Positions 23,723-36,037 of a stretch of 64,000 nt of DNA are shown one piece after another. The DNA comes from Paramacrobiotus metropolitanus. Its lineage: Eukaryota; Tardigrada; Eutardigrada; Parachela; Macrobiotidae. How positions within the stretch are numbered: position 1 is the first letter of the stretch; each line of letters begins with the position of its first letter. A program made the translations under genes and the position numbers. The notes below the pieces were generated by a model. It ran no database searches. It had not been told where the DNA came from and worked only from the letters and a program-made list of their open reading frames with translations. The stretch lies in assembly GCF_019649055.1 (NCBI RefSeq), contig NW_026570283.1, positions 496,001 to 560,000 of the forward strand. The letters run 5' to 3'.

Positions 23723-26700
23723 ATGAAGTTTGGAGCCCAACTCGCTTCCCAGCTGACACCGGAATGGCGGACACAGTATCTCAATTACGATGTGCGATAA
23801 TCAACCATGACCTTTTGTGTTTGTATCTTGCTGATACTATTCTGTCTAGCTATCATGATTCATGAGCATTTTCCGTAGGATATGAAAGAAATGCTGGCGC
23901 AAGTCATCGAACATGCCCCGCGATCATGTAAGACAGTCTATTATATTTACTGATAATTTACATAGCCAATTATTGATCAAGTCAACCACAGTTCAAAATC
24001 AATAGTTACAGGCCAATATTATGCTAACAATATCAATGCTAACGTTCCTATAAAGGATTCTAGCGTCCGTTTAACTCTGTAAGTTTTAACCATTCTGATT
24101 TATTTATATTCTCAGTTTAATTCATTTATTTGATTTATTTTGTATAAGATACTGTAGAGTGTCGAAGTCGAGTAAAAAAACTTGCAAAAAAAGACGTTAG
24201 CTAAACGTTAGGAAACGGCTAAAATTGAAACACATCCGTTCACCTAGCGGTGGTTACACGTTAAACTAACGTTTTTCCTGCAAGCTGTTTTACTCGGGCG
24301 AAGGCTATTTCGCCGCCCTTGCCATTAGTGTACTTGTACAGATAGTATTTTGCCGTACGCCAAAATACGTACCGCTTCGTTAAAGGTTTTCTAGCCGTTG
24401 TTCAACTTGTATTTTCTCTAAACTTCTTTACATTATAATCACATAAGTTCAATCGCTTCATTAGGGCCAATTTAGGGGCACTGATAAATTACGTAATTCA
24501 GTAAATTAAATAACTAAATTAAGTTGTAGTCGGGCACTTTCGATTTTCTGGTTTGTGCTGAAGCACAAGCAAATGTTCGTTTTTCAGTTAGCCCTACAAA
24601 TATGATGGAACAGCCCCACATGGACCGCGCCAGCCGACTGCTGGTTTACTTCGCCGAGTTTGAAGACAAGTTTTTCGTATACTGTGATAAGGAACTTACT
24701 AAGATCAACACGTTTTTTAACGGTATGCAATACGTACAAAAATTTTAAAGCTTATTGGAAAACCCACTTCGACAGAGTTGCATTAACGATGTCGATTTCA
24801 TGATTTTCTTCTCCAGAGAAATTAGCCGAAGCGCAGCGTAAACTGGCCGCATTAAAAATGGAGCTGCGCGCTCATTTCAACCTGTCGCAGTTGGGCGTGG
24901 CAGAAGACAAAGGGGCCCGTTTGTCGCACAAGATGACATGGTTCGCGGAGCTTATGGACAAGGACGCCCGCAACGCCAAGCGCATGTACCGAAAAGTGCA
25001 TGATTTGAAGCTGGCCTTCTCCGAGTACTACCTCAGTTTGATCCTCCTGCAGAACTTCCAGAACCTCAACACCACCGGCTTTCGGAAGATTCTCAAGAAG
25101 CACGACAAGGTGCGCAAGTAAGCACACATTGCACTGCTTATGGGTGGCGCATCGAGTGCAACCAGTATGATTACAGGTTCTGGATACCGATAAGGGCATG
25201 ACATGGAGGATCCAACACGTGGAAGTGTCGTCTATTTATCAGAGCAAAGAGGTCGACCGTTTGATTATGGAAACGGAGGTACTTTCGTCAAATACCGAAT
25301 TTTCCTTGGAACTGTGGAAATGTTTAGTAATTCGACTCCCGTAAGCCATAATTTGAATGGTTGCAGACAGTGGTAACAAAAGATCTGGAAGCCGGTAACC
25401 GAAGTAAAGCAATGCAGCGGCTGCGAGTACCGCCACTGAACGAACAAGTAAGTGCAACACTAAACTACGGTATTAAAATAAATTGTTAAAAAATACAAGA
25501 GCTATCAATCTATCAACGACACAGTGTTAATATGCCGGTACGTACGTCGTCATTGTGATTCGTCGCATTTGGCTGCACAAGACAGTGCATGCACGCAGAC
25601 ACTGATCGGGACACTTTAATCACCTTTTATTTTACTTGAATAGGCGGCGCCTTCGGTGTTCTTCCTTATGGGTCTTCTCCTGGGCAGCTTCAGCATCCTG
25701 CTGATCGATCTTGTCGCAGTAGGTAGGATTACTCACTGTTCTCTACCGTATTTCGCGATGATTGGAAGGTTGACGTTCACAGCTGCTGTGTCGGGGCTTC
25801 CCTTCGACATCTACACCACCTTTAACGCAACGACCAATCAGACAACGATCAATCATGACCGGGTTGACTGGCGCATTGTCGTACGTTTGTACCGGGGTCC
25901 TTTTCTCTTCATTGTGCAGCTCTTCCTCTTCGCCGGCAATGTGCATGGCTGGAGATCAGCCGGTGTCAATCATGTCCTGATTTTTGAACTGGATCCGCGC
26001 AACCATTTAACGCAGCATCACATTGTACAGGTACTAGTAATCTGATGCGGTAATCAAGTATAGTACTTGTGCTTTAAGCACAGTCTCGGGTGAATCTGTA
26101 CTTAGGATGCACGGTACATAAGTACTGTATTTTCTAATCTGCCCCGATGCAGTTTTTTAAATAGTTCATACTTGTTTGTTCCAGCTGGCAGCGCTATTTG
26201 CCGTATTATGGATCAGTACCGTGCTTGCCTTCTTCCACAGCGACGCTGTGGGTGTACCGCATTACGTCGTTCCCATTATTCTGCCTTCCATCATGCTGAT
26301 TCTTCTCTTAAATCCTTTTCAAATGCTGTTCTCCAGTGCTCGACGGTGGTTTCTCCGCACTTTGGTAAGGTACGTGTGCCTGTGCCAAATCGACTGCTTT
26401 TCCAATTGATATCGTAGTTTCTTTCGCTTTCACCGGGCATTCAGCTAGAATATAACTTTTGCTGCTACATTTGCAGTGGAAGATAATAACTGCTCCCTAC
26501 CACACCGTGGCCTTCTCCGACTTTTGGGTGGCTGATCAGATCACGTCTACGGTTCAGGCGTTGCAGGACGTCCAGTATCTGTTGTGTTTCTACGCATTCG
26601 AAGTACCTTGGGTGAATAACGGCGTTCCCAGTAAGCAGCCAATCACCGTTTCTGTATTTGCCCACAATCGCCCACTTATTAATTTTGTGGTTGCAGGTAA

Positions 26701-28150
26701 GACTAGCATCTGTACGTCGACAAGCCATGGTATCCGGCCGGTTCTAGCGGCCATCCCGGCATGGTTCCGTTTTGCTCAGTGCATTCGACGCTATCGGGAT
26801 TCCAATCTGGCATTCCCGCATCTGGTCAACATGACCAAATACAGCCTGACCTTTTTTATTGTCCTCTTTGCTACGTTGAATGCCTTGCATGGAGGTGATT
26901 ATAGTGGCGCAGTTCATCGCTCTCTTTAGTTCTTAACAACGGCATGTGTTTTGCAGAGAAGTTTCCAAGCGACCCCATAATGCATCGGCCAGTATTCTAC
27001 TGTTGGATGGTTCTGACCGTCCTCGGGTCATGCTATTCGTTTGTCTGGGATATGCGAATGGATTGGGGTTTCTTGGATTCCTCGTCCAAGGAACATCCAT
27101 ATCTACGCGATTCGCTGGTGTATGCCTCGATTCCGGTGTACCACGGCTGCCTGGTCCTGAATTTCTTTTTGCGATTTGCACGGACGTTTTCCATATCCAC
27201 GGACGTATTTCCTTTTGCATTACAGGAAGTCCTGACAACCGTTCTAGCAATTTTGGAGTTGAACCGGTATACTAATGTTTGTTCTGAAGACTATTTGACG
27301 CGAAGATTAGAAATTTCTCATCGAAACTTTCTGTAGGCGCTGTATATGGAATTTCTTCCGTTTGGAGAATGAACATCTGAACAACTGCGGAGCATTTCGA
27401 GCAGTCAGGGATTTAGGAGCCGTTGCAGTACCACGTCCACGACCAGCTGCGCCTGCGTCCGACACTGAACGCATACGGTAAACAGATGTACAGGATATAG
27501 GAAAACCCATCTGTACCGACTCGGTCTTCATCGAACTTTGCGTGAACTTTGTTCAGATTGTTATAATAACTGTGGTATAATGGGTAGAACTTCAGGCATA
27601 TTCTACAGCAGAAATTGTTGAACTGAAGATTTAAGAGCTCATTAACATATTACAATATTATGTGCATAGACCGGAGCAGCCAGCGGCTGGCGAACAACCC
27701 GGACGGGAGCCTAAACCGGCTGATTCCAAAGCGGAACTCTTCCCCATTAACTTTGATTCGCCGGCATTTGCCGGACGCGATTCCGAGGACCGAGAAAGCG
27801 GTGATTCTTCCGCCCGCAGTCGCCGCAAATCCTTCAAAGCCGAACTATTTCCATTGCGCGGGGTCACCGTCTACGAGATCGACGAACCGGCGACGACATC
27901 CGCACCGAAAAGGCGGTCGCTAACCGCGGCCGAGCTGTTCCCGGTCAACTGGAAACCCAGCAAAGCCATTCCAGAATCGGTCAGTGGGGAGTTGGGTTTG
28001 AAGAGTCACACCAGTCAATTAATTTCCGACACGATGCTGGCCATGCCGGAGACAATTGAGGAGTCACCCGATGAGGAGTACGCGTACGCCGCTGCTCTGA
28101 ACACCAGGACAACGGCCACCAATATTGATCACATTAAGACGTTCTTGTAA
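23723..28150 (+). CDS. XPR1: XPR1-type phosphate exporter (SPX-EXS)
   Basis: Thirteen exons: 23723-23791, 23879-23927, 24588-24722, 24817-25109, 25177-25278, 25367-25447, 25644-26030, 26185-26364, 26477-26630, 26697-26894, 26957-27266, 27337-27477, 27670-28150. The plasma-membrane protein exports inorganic phosphate and senses inositol pyrophosphates through its SPX domain. The SPX start [15 protein letters not shown] and the lysine cluster [11 protein letters not shown] are present. Transmembrane helices and the EXS domain follow ([52 protein letters not shown]). All exons keep frame. The last exon codes a 160-residue cytosolic tail with three AELFP motifs. An AATAAA at 28602-28607 may be its polyadenylation signal. 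Confidence 0.96.
24168..24298. repeat. Imperfect inverted repeat in an XPR1 intron (MITE-like)
   Basis: The left arm gagtaaaa-x-cttgca-x-acgttag (from about 24170) is mirrored by ctaacgt-x-tgcaag-x-ttttactc (ending near 24296). Arms are about 30 bp, with a central part of about 65 bp. This is the size and form of a small non-autonomous DNA element. No clear target duplication. Confidence 0.5.
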
Positions 28151-29031
28151 TCAGTACATTGAACATTGATGCATTTAGATACGAGGGTTTTCATACTGTT
28201 CTTGAAAGACTGTTGTATGTGCTTATACCACTTCTTTAATCTGGGATAGTAGGGTATGGCTACTATGGCTGCTGTTTGCTGTGTGAGGTTGATTAATTTT
28301 CCGCTATCTGAAGTAAATTTTGTTATTAGCTGCGAACTGGTGCGAATACTTCTCCTGCATACGCTTTTTTTATTTCTGCTGGAATGTGCACTTTTTCGAT
28401 ATTATGGCGGGATATTATTCGGTGTTTAGAAGCAAACGGCCCATGACTGCAATCACAACTCAACAGTGCAGCATTTACTGTAGCTTGTAAGTAATTAGAC
28501 AACTCCTGTTGCGTTTTTTGAATTGCACAACTAGGAGAGAATGCTCTCATAGTCGGAATGTTATCGGATATGAAATATGCAGAAGCAAGCTACCTAAATG
28601 AAATAAAGAATTATTGAATATTTTGGGTTTTGACGCCGGAGGCTAATGGTAAGCGAATAGTAAACAACACGTATACTGTAACTGATTATGATTTGCGTGA
28701 CCTGGTACATACAGTATCTTGTTTTCGCGCAATCTTAGAGAAACCGTTTCACAACTTAAGCACTCGGACGTAAATTCACGTAATGCAATTTGGTCAAAAA
28801 CATCACTCAATAACTGATACATAGTTTTTAACATTGACTCACCGAACGCTGGAAAAAGCTTTGAATAATGCAAGCGTATTAATGGCGAATCTCCATTCAG
28901 TTTTTATTTTGTCATAAAATTGTGTGGCTAACCAAGAAACGCAGAAGCGAACAAAATACACGGCCATCTTGGAAAGTGCGCGTTTGAATCGGCAGTACTT
29001 CCATGTACATAGGTACACAAAAAAACGCGCC
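28151..29031. other. Intergenic between convergent XPR1 and membrane-protein gene
   Basis: 880 bp of AT-rich sequence holding the XPR1 3' UTR (AATAAA at 28602) and the opposing 3' end. No gene signal. Confidence 0.5.
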
Positions 29032-30084
29032 TCAATAGCGAAGGCTATTGGTATCTTGCGGCAAGTCAACCATCCGCGGCGGTCTTGCCGGCGCCGCCGC
29101 AGATGTACTGGGCATCTCTGTGGACTCCATCACCGAACTGCTCTCTACCATTTCCTTTTCCATTTCCTCCACTTTCCGCGCGATTCCCTCCGACATCTCA
29201 TGCAAGCGGTTCTGATGCACCGACAAATCCACCACAACCCCCGGCCCCGGCGGCAGCTGCACCAACCCTGGATCCCGGGGCGGTGGGATGGGTGTCGCCG
29301 TGTCCGAGTGCGGGGACGTCGGCGTGGGGCCCCAGGGATACATTGCCGGTCCCAGGAATCCCGGAGGAGGGACGTAACCTGGTTGGATGGTGAAGGGTTG
29401 TCCGGATGGCGGCGGGTAAGGCGGATAGTACCCTCCCAATCCCGGGGTGAAGGCGATGGGAGCCGGACTGGGTGCCTCGGTCGCCGGGCGTTTCCGGTCG
29501 CGGGTTGTGCATTCCAAGCAGAAGAACCGACAGTTGCCGTTGCCGCCGTACCCACAGCATGCCGCGTCTGACTCGTAACGGCAACAAATAGGCGGTTTCC
29601 GGGGTCCGCACAACTGTTTCCGGCGCGCGAGAAAACGGTCCCAGACACCGGATTTCTCGGCGTTCATGCAGAATTTCGGGCAGGTAACGTTAATTTTGGC
29701 GCCCTTACAGAGAATGATGTCCTCGCAGTCCAGGATGTTCCTTTTCGGGCAGCAGCGGTCCAGGAGGGAGTCGCAGGCGGAAGACGAGCGGGTGCACCAT
29801 GTGCAGCGGGCTTCCAGGCTTTCCGAACATGCATTGAGGCAACCGCATTCGAGGCATGTCGTTAACGGTGCACAAGTAAAATTGTTACATGGGGATGATT
29901 TTTTGGATCCACGGGAGCGCAGGCACCGGTAGAGCAGGCAGAGTATTATACAGAATACAGCGTATGCTGCAACGGCTACGACAACAATTAACGTGTTGGT
30001 CCAGACAAACGGCTGTTTGGGTAGCGGCGGAAGCGTCGTAGGCACTGTAGTGAAATCTGTAAAGGTCACGTTCCATGTGGCCAT
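29032..30084 (-). CDS. Cysteine-rich single-pass membrane protein, unknown
   Basis: Intact single-exon frame of 350 residues. The order is a short Thr/Pro-rich N-terminus with an NVT glycosylation sequon, one hydrophobic helix at about residues 29-52, and a cytosol-facing (by positive-inside rule) cysteine-rich block at about 55-195 with dozens of Cys in pairs and CxxC/CxC spacings. A Pro/Tyr/Gly-rich stretch at 205-290 (YYPPYPPPSG) and a short acidic coiled coil (IARKVEEMEKEMVES) follow near the C-terminus. The overall form resembles small adaptor membrane proteins with a Cys-rich palmitoylated or metal-binding segment and a PPxY-like tail, but I cannot name a family. GC content is higher than in the flanks. 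Confidence 0.8.
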   Translation of the reverse strand: MATWNVTFTDFTTVPTTLPPLPKQPFVWTNTLIVVVAVAAYAVFCIILCLLYRCLRSRGSKKSSPCNNFTCAPLTTCLECGCLNACSESLEARCTWCTRSSSACDSLLDRCCPKRNILDCEDIILCKGAKINVTCPKFCMNAEKSGVWDRFLARRKQLCGPRKPPICCRYESDAACCGYGGNGNCRFFCLECTTRDRKRPATEAPSPAPIAFTPGLGGYYPPYPPPSGQPFTIQPGYVPPPGFLGPAMYPWGPTPTSPHSDTATPIPPPRDPGLVQLPPGPGVVVDLSVHQNRLHEMSEGIARKVEEMEKEMVESSSVMESTEMPSTSAAAPARPPRMVDLPQDTNSLRY

Positions 30085-30341
30085 CTTTGTATTTTATATA
30101 TAAGCAACAAAACAAATCATTTCACGCCGATTAAAAACACTACCCCAAATTTCAGGGTTTGGAATAAAGTAAAAGATTAAAGAACAGGAATCTCTCACTC
30201 ATATTATAACAGCCCCAACCCGATCGATGCAACACACGCTACACCTGCGCACGCAAGCCCCTTATCAGCACACCTCGCATGTACATACATGGATCGGCGA
30301 TCGATAATCACACATGCATTAACAATCGAGATACACACATA

Positions 30342-31222
30342 TCACCGGTGATTCTGCAGCATACCCCGCCGCGGGGTCAAATAGAATCCCTGCCCAAATT
30401 GTATATCCCCGCGTTTATCCACATCCCGCAGCTGATACTGGAAGCTCTTGCGAATTAGCTCTTGAATGTCCGGTGCCGACCAAATGACTTCATCATTGGA
30501 AGCATCTTCCAGACACACTTTGGACAACAGTGGCCACCGTACATACCGGAGTAGATGCTGGTATCCGCGCCGATGAGTCTCCGGATCTGCACGGTACCAG
30601 CTGCGCACCGCCGCCAGAACAATATCCTCCGAACGGACATTCAGGTCATCAATGGCCAGAATACTCATCACCTCCGGGGCATTGGCCAACCGGAAACTAT
30701 CCGTCGTGCATACACAAGTGAAGTTTTTGGATATGAAAAAGGTCACATATTTTAGCACCACACCCAGAATGTTGGCATCGCTGGGTGTCAGGCAAGTGTC
30801 GTCATTGATGAACTGCCAGATGATGCGCTGGTATCGCATACAGGAGCTGAGTTTGGTGTTCTTCTCGATGTAACGGCAGGCTTCCTCCAGCACCCCGCGG
30901 CAGCCCAGATTAATCCCGGCGCGAAGGATGTTCTCCAGGTTGAGCTCAGTGATGCGCAGGGTTGGTAGCTAAAAGTGAAGGAGCACTCGACGATCATCTC
31001 CACGGCGTCGGGATCGACGTTGCGGAAGGCATACACAGGCCGCTCGGGATGGGCGGCAAAGATCTCGCGGAGAGTGGCGCTGATGACGGACAAGAGAAGA
31101 CGGTTGGCTCGGATATCGCGGTCGGAGATGCGGAGAGTGATGTCGTAGATGTCTTCGGTGTGGCGCATCTGCTGCAAGACGGTGACGAATTCGAGGATGA
31201 GGTCACGACTTAGGAGGGCCAT
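30342..31222 (-). CDS. BTB-BACK protein, frameshifted
   Basis: The BTB domain begins at residue 1 region (ILEFVTVLQQMRHTEDIYDI, then TLREIFAAHPERPVYAF). After one frame change it continues through RITELNLENILRAGINLGCR into a BACK domain (VMSILAIDDLNVRSEDIVLA, AAVRSWYRADPE, LLRYVRWPLLS). Such proteins are usually substrate adaptors of CUL3 ubiquitin ligases. No Kelch, MATH or PHR repeats follow, and the stop lies at 30342. The frame changes by one base at a CCC run near 30957-30961 (minus-strand frame). No intron fits there, so it is probably a consensus error. Total length would be about 290 residues. Confidence 0.85.
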
Positions 31223-31926
31223 CAGCGCGGCGGATGCGTGAGTGTAGCTGGTGATGCATAGCGGGGATTATGGGAAGGCAAAGTCATTTGCAATGCGGAG
31301 GTACACTCGCCGAAACTTCCCACATGCTCGTGAAAGTGATGGAACCGTCCAAATGGCAGAAAAATAAAAAACGAGTGATAATTTTCTTATCCGAAACAAC
31401 ATATACATAAAGTATCGTATGTTTATGCACGTAATGTTTGATAATTATGGTGGCATTATTTGCTGTACTTTATGTTGATTTTCAGACTGCGGGGGCAGTA
31501 AGTACTGTATTTAATTAGCCTGGGTTGCTAAGCGTATTGTACAGCACTAACGCTAGTTTTGTTTTATTACTTGCTTACTGTACAGTGCAGCGTAGAGCAC
31601 TAACGTTATTTCTGTTTTTCTTTATTACCGTACTGTCAGTACTTACTGTTATGTTTTTATGTAAGACAGATTTACGGCACTGCATTTTTCACGTAACATG
31701 TGCAATTTTATGTAATGAAAATACTTTAGGATTATGGTTTTTGAAATGGATTTTATAATAACTACTGCCATGGCTAAATTACGCACGACCGGGAGCGCAC
31801 TTGGAGCGCCCATCATGCACTTGGAGCGACAGACTGTTTTATATGCAGGCAAAAAAATAATTGGTCTCGTTTTTATCGTGATTAATCGGTTTTATCGTGT
31901 CGATCAAATGTCTATAGGCATTTGAT
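31223..31926. other. AT-rich flank left of the LTR element
   Basis: No gene seen. It includes an imperfect direct repeat of about 55 bp (units starting near 31540 and 31593, sharing agcactaacg and ttttattac) and two 'cacttggagcg' copies near 31800. GTACAGTA/TACTGTAC motifs are frequent. Confidence 0.5.
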
Positions 31927-32319
31927 TGTCAGAGACCGCTCACTCGAGGCGGTAGACACCTCTCGTGGCTTTGCTCTGTCGCCCGCCCGCACATGGCTAC
32001 TCCATTCGTGCCGCGCTATTACGCTGCTTACTCAGCGTATACTTTGTCTACGCTGACCAATCAGCGCATTTCTCCGCACTCTTGGGGGTGGAGCCCTGCG
32101 CCTACGGGCGATTCCATGCTTTGCCGCATCAGCTGTTGCATACCCGCAGCACGCGGAATCATTAATCATGATTCCTCACCAGCGCACTGCAGGCACTTTT
32201 TTCCAGCTTTTCCCGCATTGGGTTTTCTGTTGGTTTTTGTGTGTTGTTGATGCTTTATTGTTATCACAATAAAGGCTATATTTGCCCCATTTCTTCCTGC
32301 TTCTGTGCCTGATCTGACA
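31927..32319 (+). repeat. 5' LTR
   Basis: 393 bp, with terminal inverted repeats TGTCAG/CTGACA. It contains a CCAAT box (gaccaatcagcg near 32056), a CGCC-TACG-GGCG hairpin, and AATAAA near 32268, about 50 bases before the end. Confidence 0.95.
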
Positions 32320-32337
32320 TGGTAGCAGCATCGTTCG
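32320..32337 (+). other. Primer binding site
   Basis: TGGTAGCAGCATCGTTCG begins directly after the LTR's CTGACA, as expected for a site pairing with a tRNA 3' CCA end. I cannot assign the tRNA from memory. Confidence 0.7.
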
Positions 32338-33272
32338 GTTTTCCTTCCCGGAATCCTCTGATCTCCCAGTGAAGGCATAATCGGTCGAACTACGCTGATC
32401 GCCTATAAGTAGGCCAGCAAACCCGCGACCATATCTCCTGCATCATACAGGTTTCACTGGAAACCTGCAGCGCGACGGATTACATACGGGTCGGCGCCTA
32501 TAAGTAGGTCCCCCGCAGCTTTGGCTCCCGGCGCAAAAACTGCGTTCGGTACGTCGCTGTTGACCAATTAAGCGCCCTACCGGGTTGCATGATACGGGTC
32601 AGCGCCTAAAAGTAGGCCTCCCGCAGCTTTGGCTCCCGGCGCAAAAACTGCGCTCGGTACGGTCCTGTTACACCATTACGCCCTATCGGGTGCGCTGCGG
32701 CCCTTACGGTAGAAAAGGGTGAAGGGGAACGACGGAGCAGCAGTTTGGAGCGATCAAACCGCCGGTAAGACCTGCTGTGACGCGTAGGACTTTCGTAAAA
32801 CTTTCGTAAAAATTCGAGGTTTTCGGAAGAACTCGGTATAAAACCCTTCATAACTTTTCAACCGTTTATCCGATTTGCTCCAAAATAGCTTTTTCGGATT
32901 TCTTGAGAAATTCTGTACTAAAAAAGTAAAACAGAACTCTCGAGAGCGAAAAAGTCGCGTGACGTCAGCGTGGTGATTTTCCATAAAAATTTGACCAATC
33001 AGAACACGTGGGAAACTTCCCCGTGTTATAACTCTCGTAGTGACTCATATTGTTTTTTAAATTTTGCTCACGGCACGCTACTCGTGACGTAGAGCTTTTT
33101 GCAAGACCATTTCGTACGTGACGTCACACTGGTCAGTAACGTAACATAGGGCCATAGGAAGCTAACGCTAAACCTGAGCTCTAGCGTACCTGACCAGCAC
33201 CAACCAGCGACAGCCAAACCAACCGTTCCGGTCCGGACCAAGACCAAAGAAATTTTTCTAAGTCCCAATACC
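32338..33272 (+). other. 5' leader with two 108-bp tandem repeats
   Basis: No long frame. Units at 32485-32592 and 32593-32700 share gcgcctaWaagtaggYc, a ccgcagctttggctcccggc block and a cggtac block. Each ends in a CCC-TAYC-GGG hairpin. A partial third unit lies at about 32390-32410. The GCCTA-WAAG-TAGGC stem-loop recurs three times. These are possible packaging or dimerisation structures (inference). Confidence 0.65.
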
Positions 33273-36037
33273 ATGGGCCAAATCGAAAGCGCTTTGGCCA
33301 AGGTGATGCCATACACCAGCCATGAGCAACTCCAGCGACAGAGCGGTTCTGAACCAGACGAGCCAAACTCGGCCGGCTCAACGAGTTCGGTCGAGGCCAA
33401 AGCCAGGCGGGACAAACAAATCCTGCCGGCTGACCTGGAAACCAGTGATGAAAGTCTGGACGCCACCCGGGACGACACATTCCAGGAGGCATCCGACGAA
33501 CTGTCCGAGGCCAACCAGCCTCTGACAGCCAACCTGGCGCCGATAGGACGGCCCAGGCCAACAGTGTCCTCGGGACTTGGCGCACCAACCGGCCATACCT
33601 GGTCCGGGCCAGTCCAACCTGCGGCGCCAACGGCAGCCACAGGTGAGACAAGACACGCACTGATGGACCAGAGCCAAACAACTTGGCCCGATCCAACCTT
33701 GATGTCCAGGATCTGACAGCACGTCCAGCCCTATCGGGCTCGGACCAGATCCAACCTGAGGCGCCAACGGCGGCCAAAGGTGGACGCAAGGCCAAGGGCC
33801 AAGCCAAAAAGGCTGGTCCAAAGGCACATGACCAGGGCCAACAGCCCGTGAGTCAGTCGCCCATCATGTTTGAAGTTGATGGCTCAACCCCTGCAACGCC
33901 ATCGCCAACCAATGACGTCATCGGCGCGTCTGGCCCGTCCAAACCGGACGAAGAGCCAATTGTGGACCTGGCACAACTTAGCAGGGCCACAGCCAGGATG
34001 GACCTAAACCGGCCTTCCTGGGACACAACCCGCGCCAGCGTCACCCCGCCAAAGCTGAACCAGGCAACCCGGCCTGAGGAGCTCGACGAAATCGACCAAC
34101 TCAGGACCACAGTACGGGACCTGACCAAACAGCTGGCGGATATTGCAGAAGCAACCCTGCTATCCGAACGTTGGATGCAGGACGAGATCTGCAGGCACAA
34201 AAACTTTGCGGTCCAATCGGACGCAGAGGCCAAACGCGTCTCGGCCATACTGGCCCAGACCCAACTTGAGCTAACCCAGCTCAAGTTGTCACCATGTCCC
34301 AATGCTGAGCGAGACCAGCTCAACAGGACAATCCACAGCCTGGAAACGGCTGTGGCGGGCCTTGAAGCCCTGCTCACCTCTACGAGGACTGAGCTGGCCA
34401 AAGCCAAGGATGACTTGGCTGCGGCCCGGACCACCATTGACGACACCGACTCTGAGGCGGACCGCCTACAGAGAGAAAACGAGCGTCTTACCGACGACTT
34501 GGCCAACCTGCAGGACGAAATCAATCGCCTGCGCAACGGCTATAACCTCCTTTATGAGAGCCACCAGAATCTCATGAAGACTATCCAACAAGGAGGACTG
34601 ATGAGCCAAACGGTTCAGCAGAAGGAGACACAGAACGTGCAACTCCAGCAACAGATCGTTGCCCTCCAGAGCCAGCTCAACACCGAAGCAACCATTCGGG
34701 CACAACTTGAGCAGAACAGCACCATTGGACATCAAAACTTTGTCCAATTGGAGCAGGCCTTCGCTCAAGCCAAACAGGTGATCCAGGGCCAACATGACCG
34801 GATCATCACATTGGAGGCCAATAACGCCGGCCTGGTCAAAGATTACCAGGCGGCCACCCAACGCATAACCGAAATGAACGAGGAACTGGAAAGGCTAAGC
34901 ACGGAAAACGCCTGCTTAGATGCGGAGAAATCACACCTCGTAGACATCAACTCCGAGTTGTCCGCTGAACCACCGTCCTACCATACCTTTCCGGACTCGG
35001 ACACACAACGTCGACAAGAAAAAGTCGACGAGGCTCTGCGGCAGGGCCAACGCTTCTACCGAGAGCCAGTGTATCAACAGCAGCATTACCATGTGAACAT
35101 GGCTGTGGAAGGACCACTGGTTGGAGATCCCCCAAAGGGGCCAACCATACCTACGCCTCCCAGCCCGGTGGACCGCGGAACATCAACGGCGACAGTAACA
35201 CTGCCGCCACCACCAGTCCCGGTCACCACAACTGCCACTATTGGTCCAACGACAATAGTGACGCCCGCAACGCAGACTCATCCGTCTACGTCAAGCGGGC
35301 TAGGCTTTGACCCGAGCCAGGCAACACCCAGCCACAGTTATTTCGGATCAAAGCCATCGTACCCGTCCTTGTACCCGTCAATATTCCCGAACATGGACTT
35401 CAGTTTTAGCCCACAACCGGCCACAAGCCAGGCTCACACCAGCGGCATGGATCCAAACCGGACCAGCCAGTCGAGCCTTATGTTCGGGCCATCGGCCACA
35501 CAAGGACAGATGGGAGGCCAAAGTGGTACACCAACGGTGCAACCACCACTAGTAGGCCAACTAAGCCTATCTGGCCCTCCTATCTCGGCGGCAGCCCCAA
35601 CGGGCCAAGCTCAGCCACAGATGGGCCAAACCACGCCCACGGGCCAAAACGTGCCCCAACCATCAGGCATACCGCCAACAGCGGCCATGCCACCAGGACC
35701 AGCATGCCCAACCAGGCCAGGGCCAAAATGCGCCCATGTTGGTCCAGCTCCCGAATGGAGCATACGGATGGATGGCGTCCAACGGAGCCATCCAGATCGT
35801 ACCGGGCCAACCAATGTGGGCCCAACCTCAACAGGTGCCGCTGATACCACAGCAGCTAACACCTGCCCCATCACCACCGGTCAGTCCAGCTCTCTCAACC
35901 AGAGAGCAAATCAAAGAAATGGCCCAAGAGATGGGAAAAGCCAACGCGAGAGCTCAAGTCCGCACCGAGTTGCCAAAATTCGACGGCAACAAAACAATGG
36001 TGAAAGGATGGCTTGCACAGGTCCGACGGATCTGTAA
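33273..36037 (+). CDS. gag: Gag, N-terminal part: myristoyl-like start, giant coiled coil, Pro/Gln-rich region
   Basis: The start MGQIESALAK has glycine at position 2, like N-myristoylated retroviral Gag proteins. The frame changes once near 33670-33716 and continues to 36037. Next comes a coiled coil of about 300 residues (34080-34980 region; repeated QLE/RLQ heptads such as LQRENERLTDDLANLQDEIN). A long Pro/Thr/Gln/Gly-rich segment rich in GQ and QP follows. A coiled coil this long is not usual in Ty3/gypsy Gag. It continues, after another frame change near 35720, into the capsid region. Confidence 0.85.

Noticed and set aside
25700-25790. Extra short intron in XPR1 exon 7
   Set aside because: A gtaggta donor is present, but the frame is open throughout and a 50-base intron would be shorter than all others here; kept as exon.
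28924-29571. Plus-strand 215-codon Arg-rich frame
   Set aside because: Shadow of the cysteine-rich membrane-protein gene on the minus strand.
33068-33827. Long overlapping minus-strand frames (up to 208 codons) opposite gag
   Set aside because: Trp/Arg/Leu-rich antisense reading of a Pro/Gln-rich coding strand; expected artefact of GC-rich codon use.
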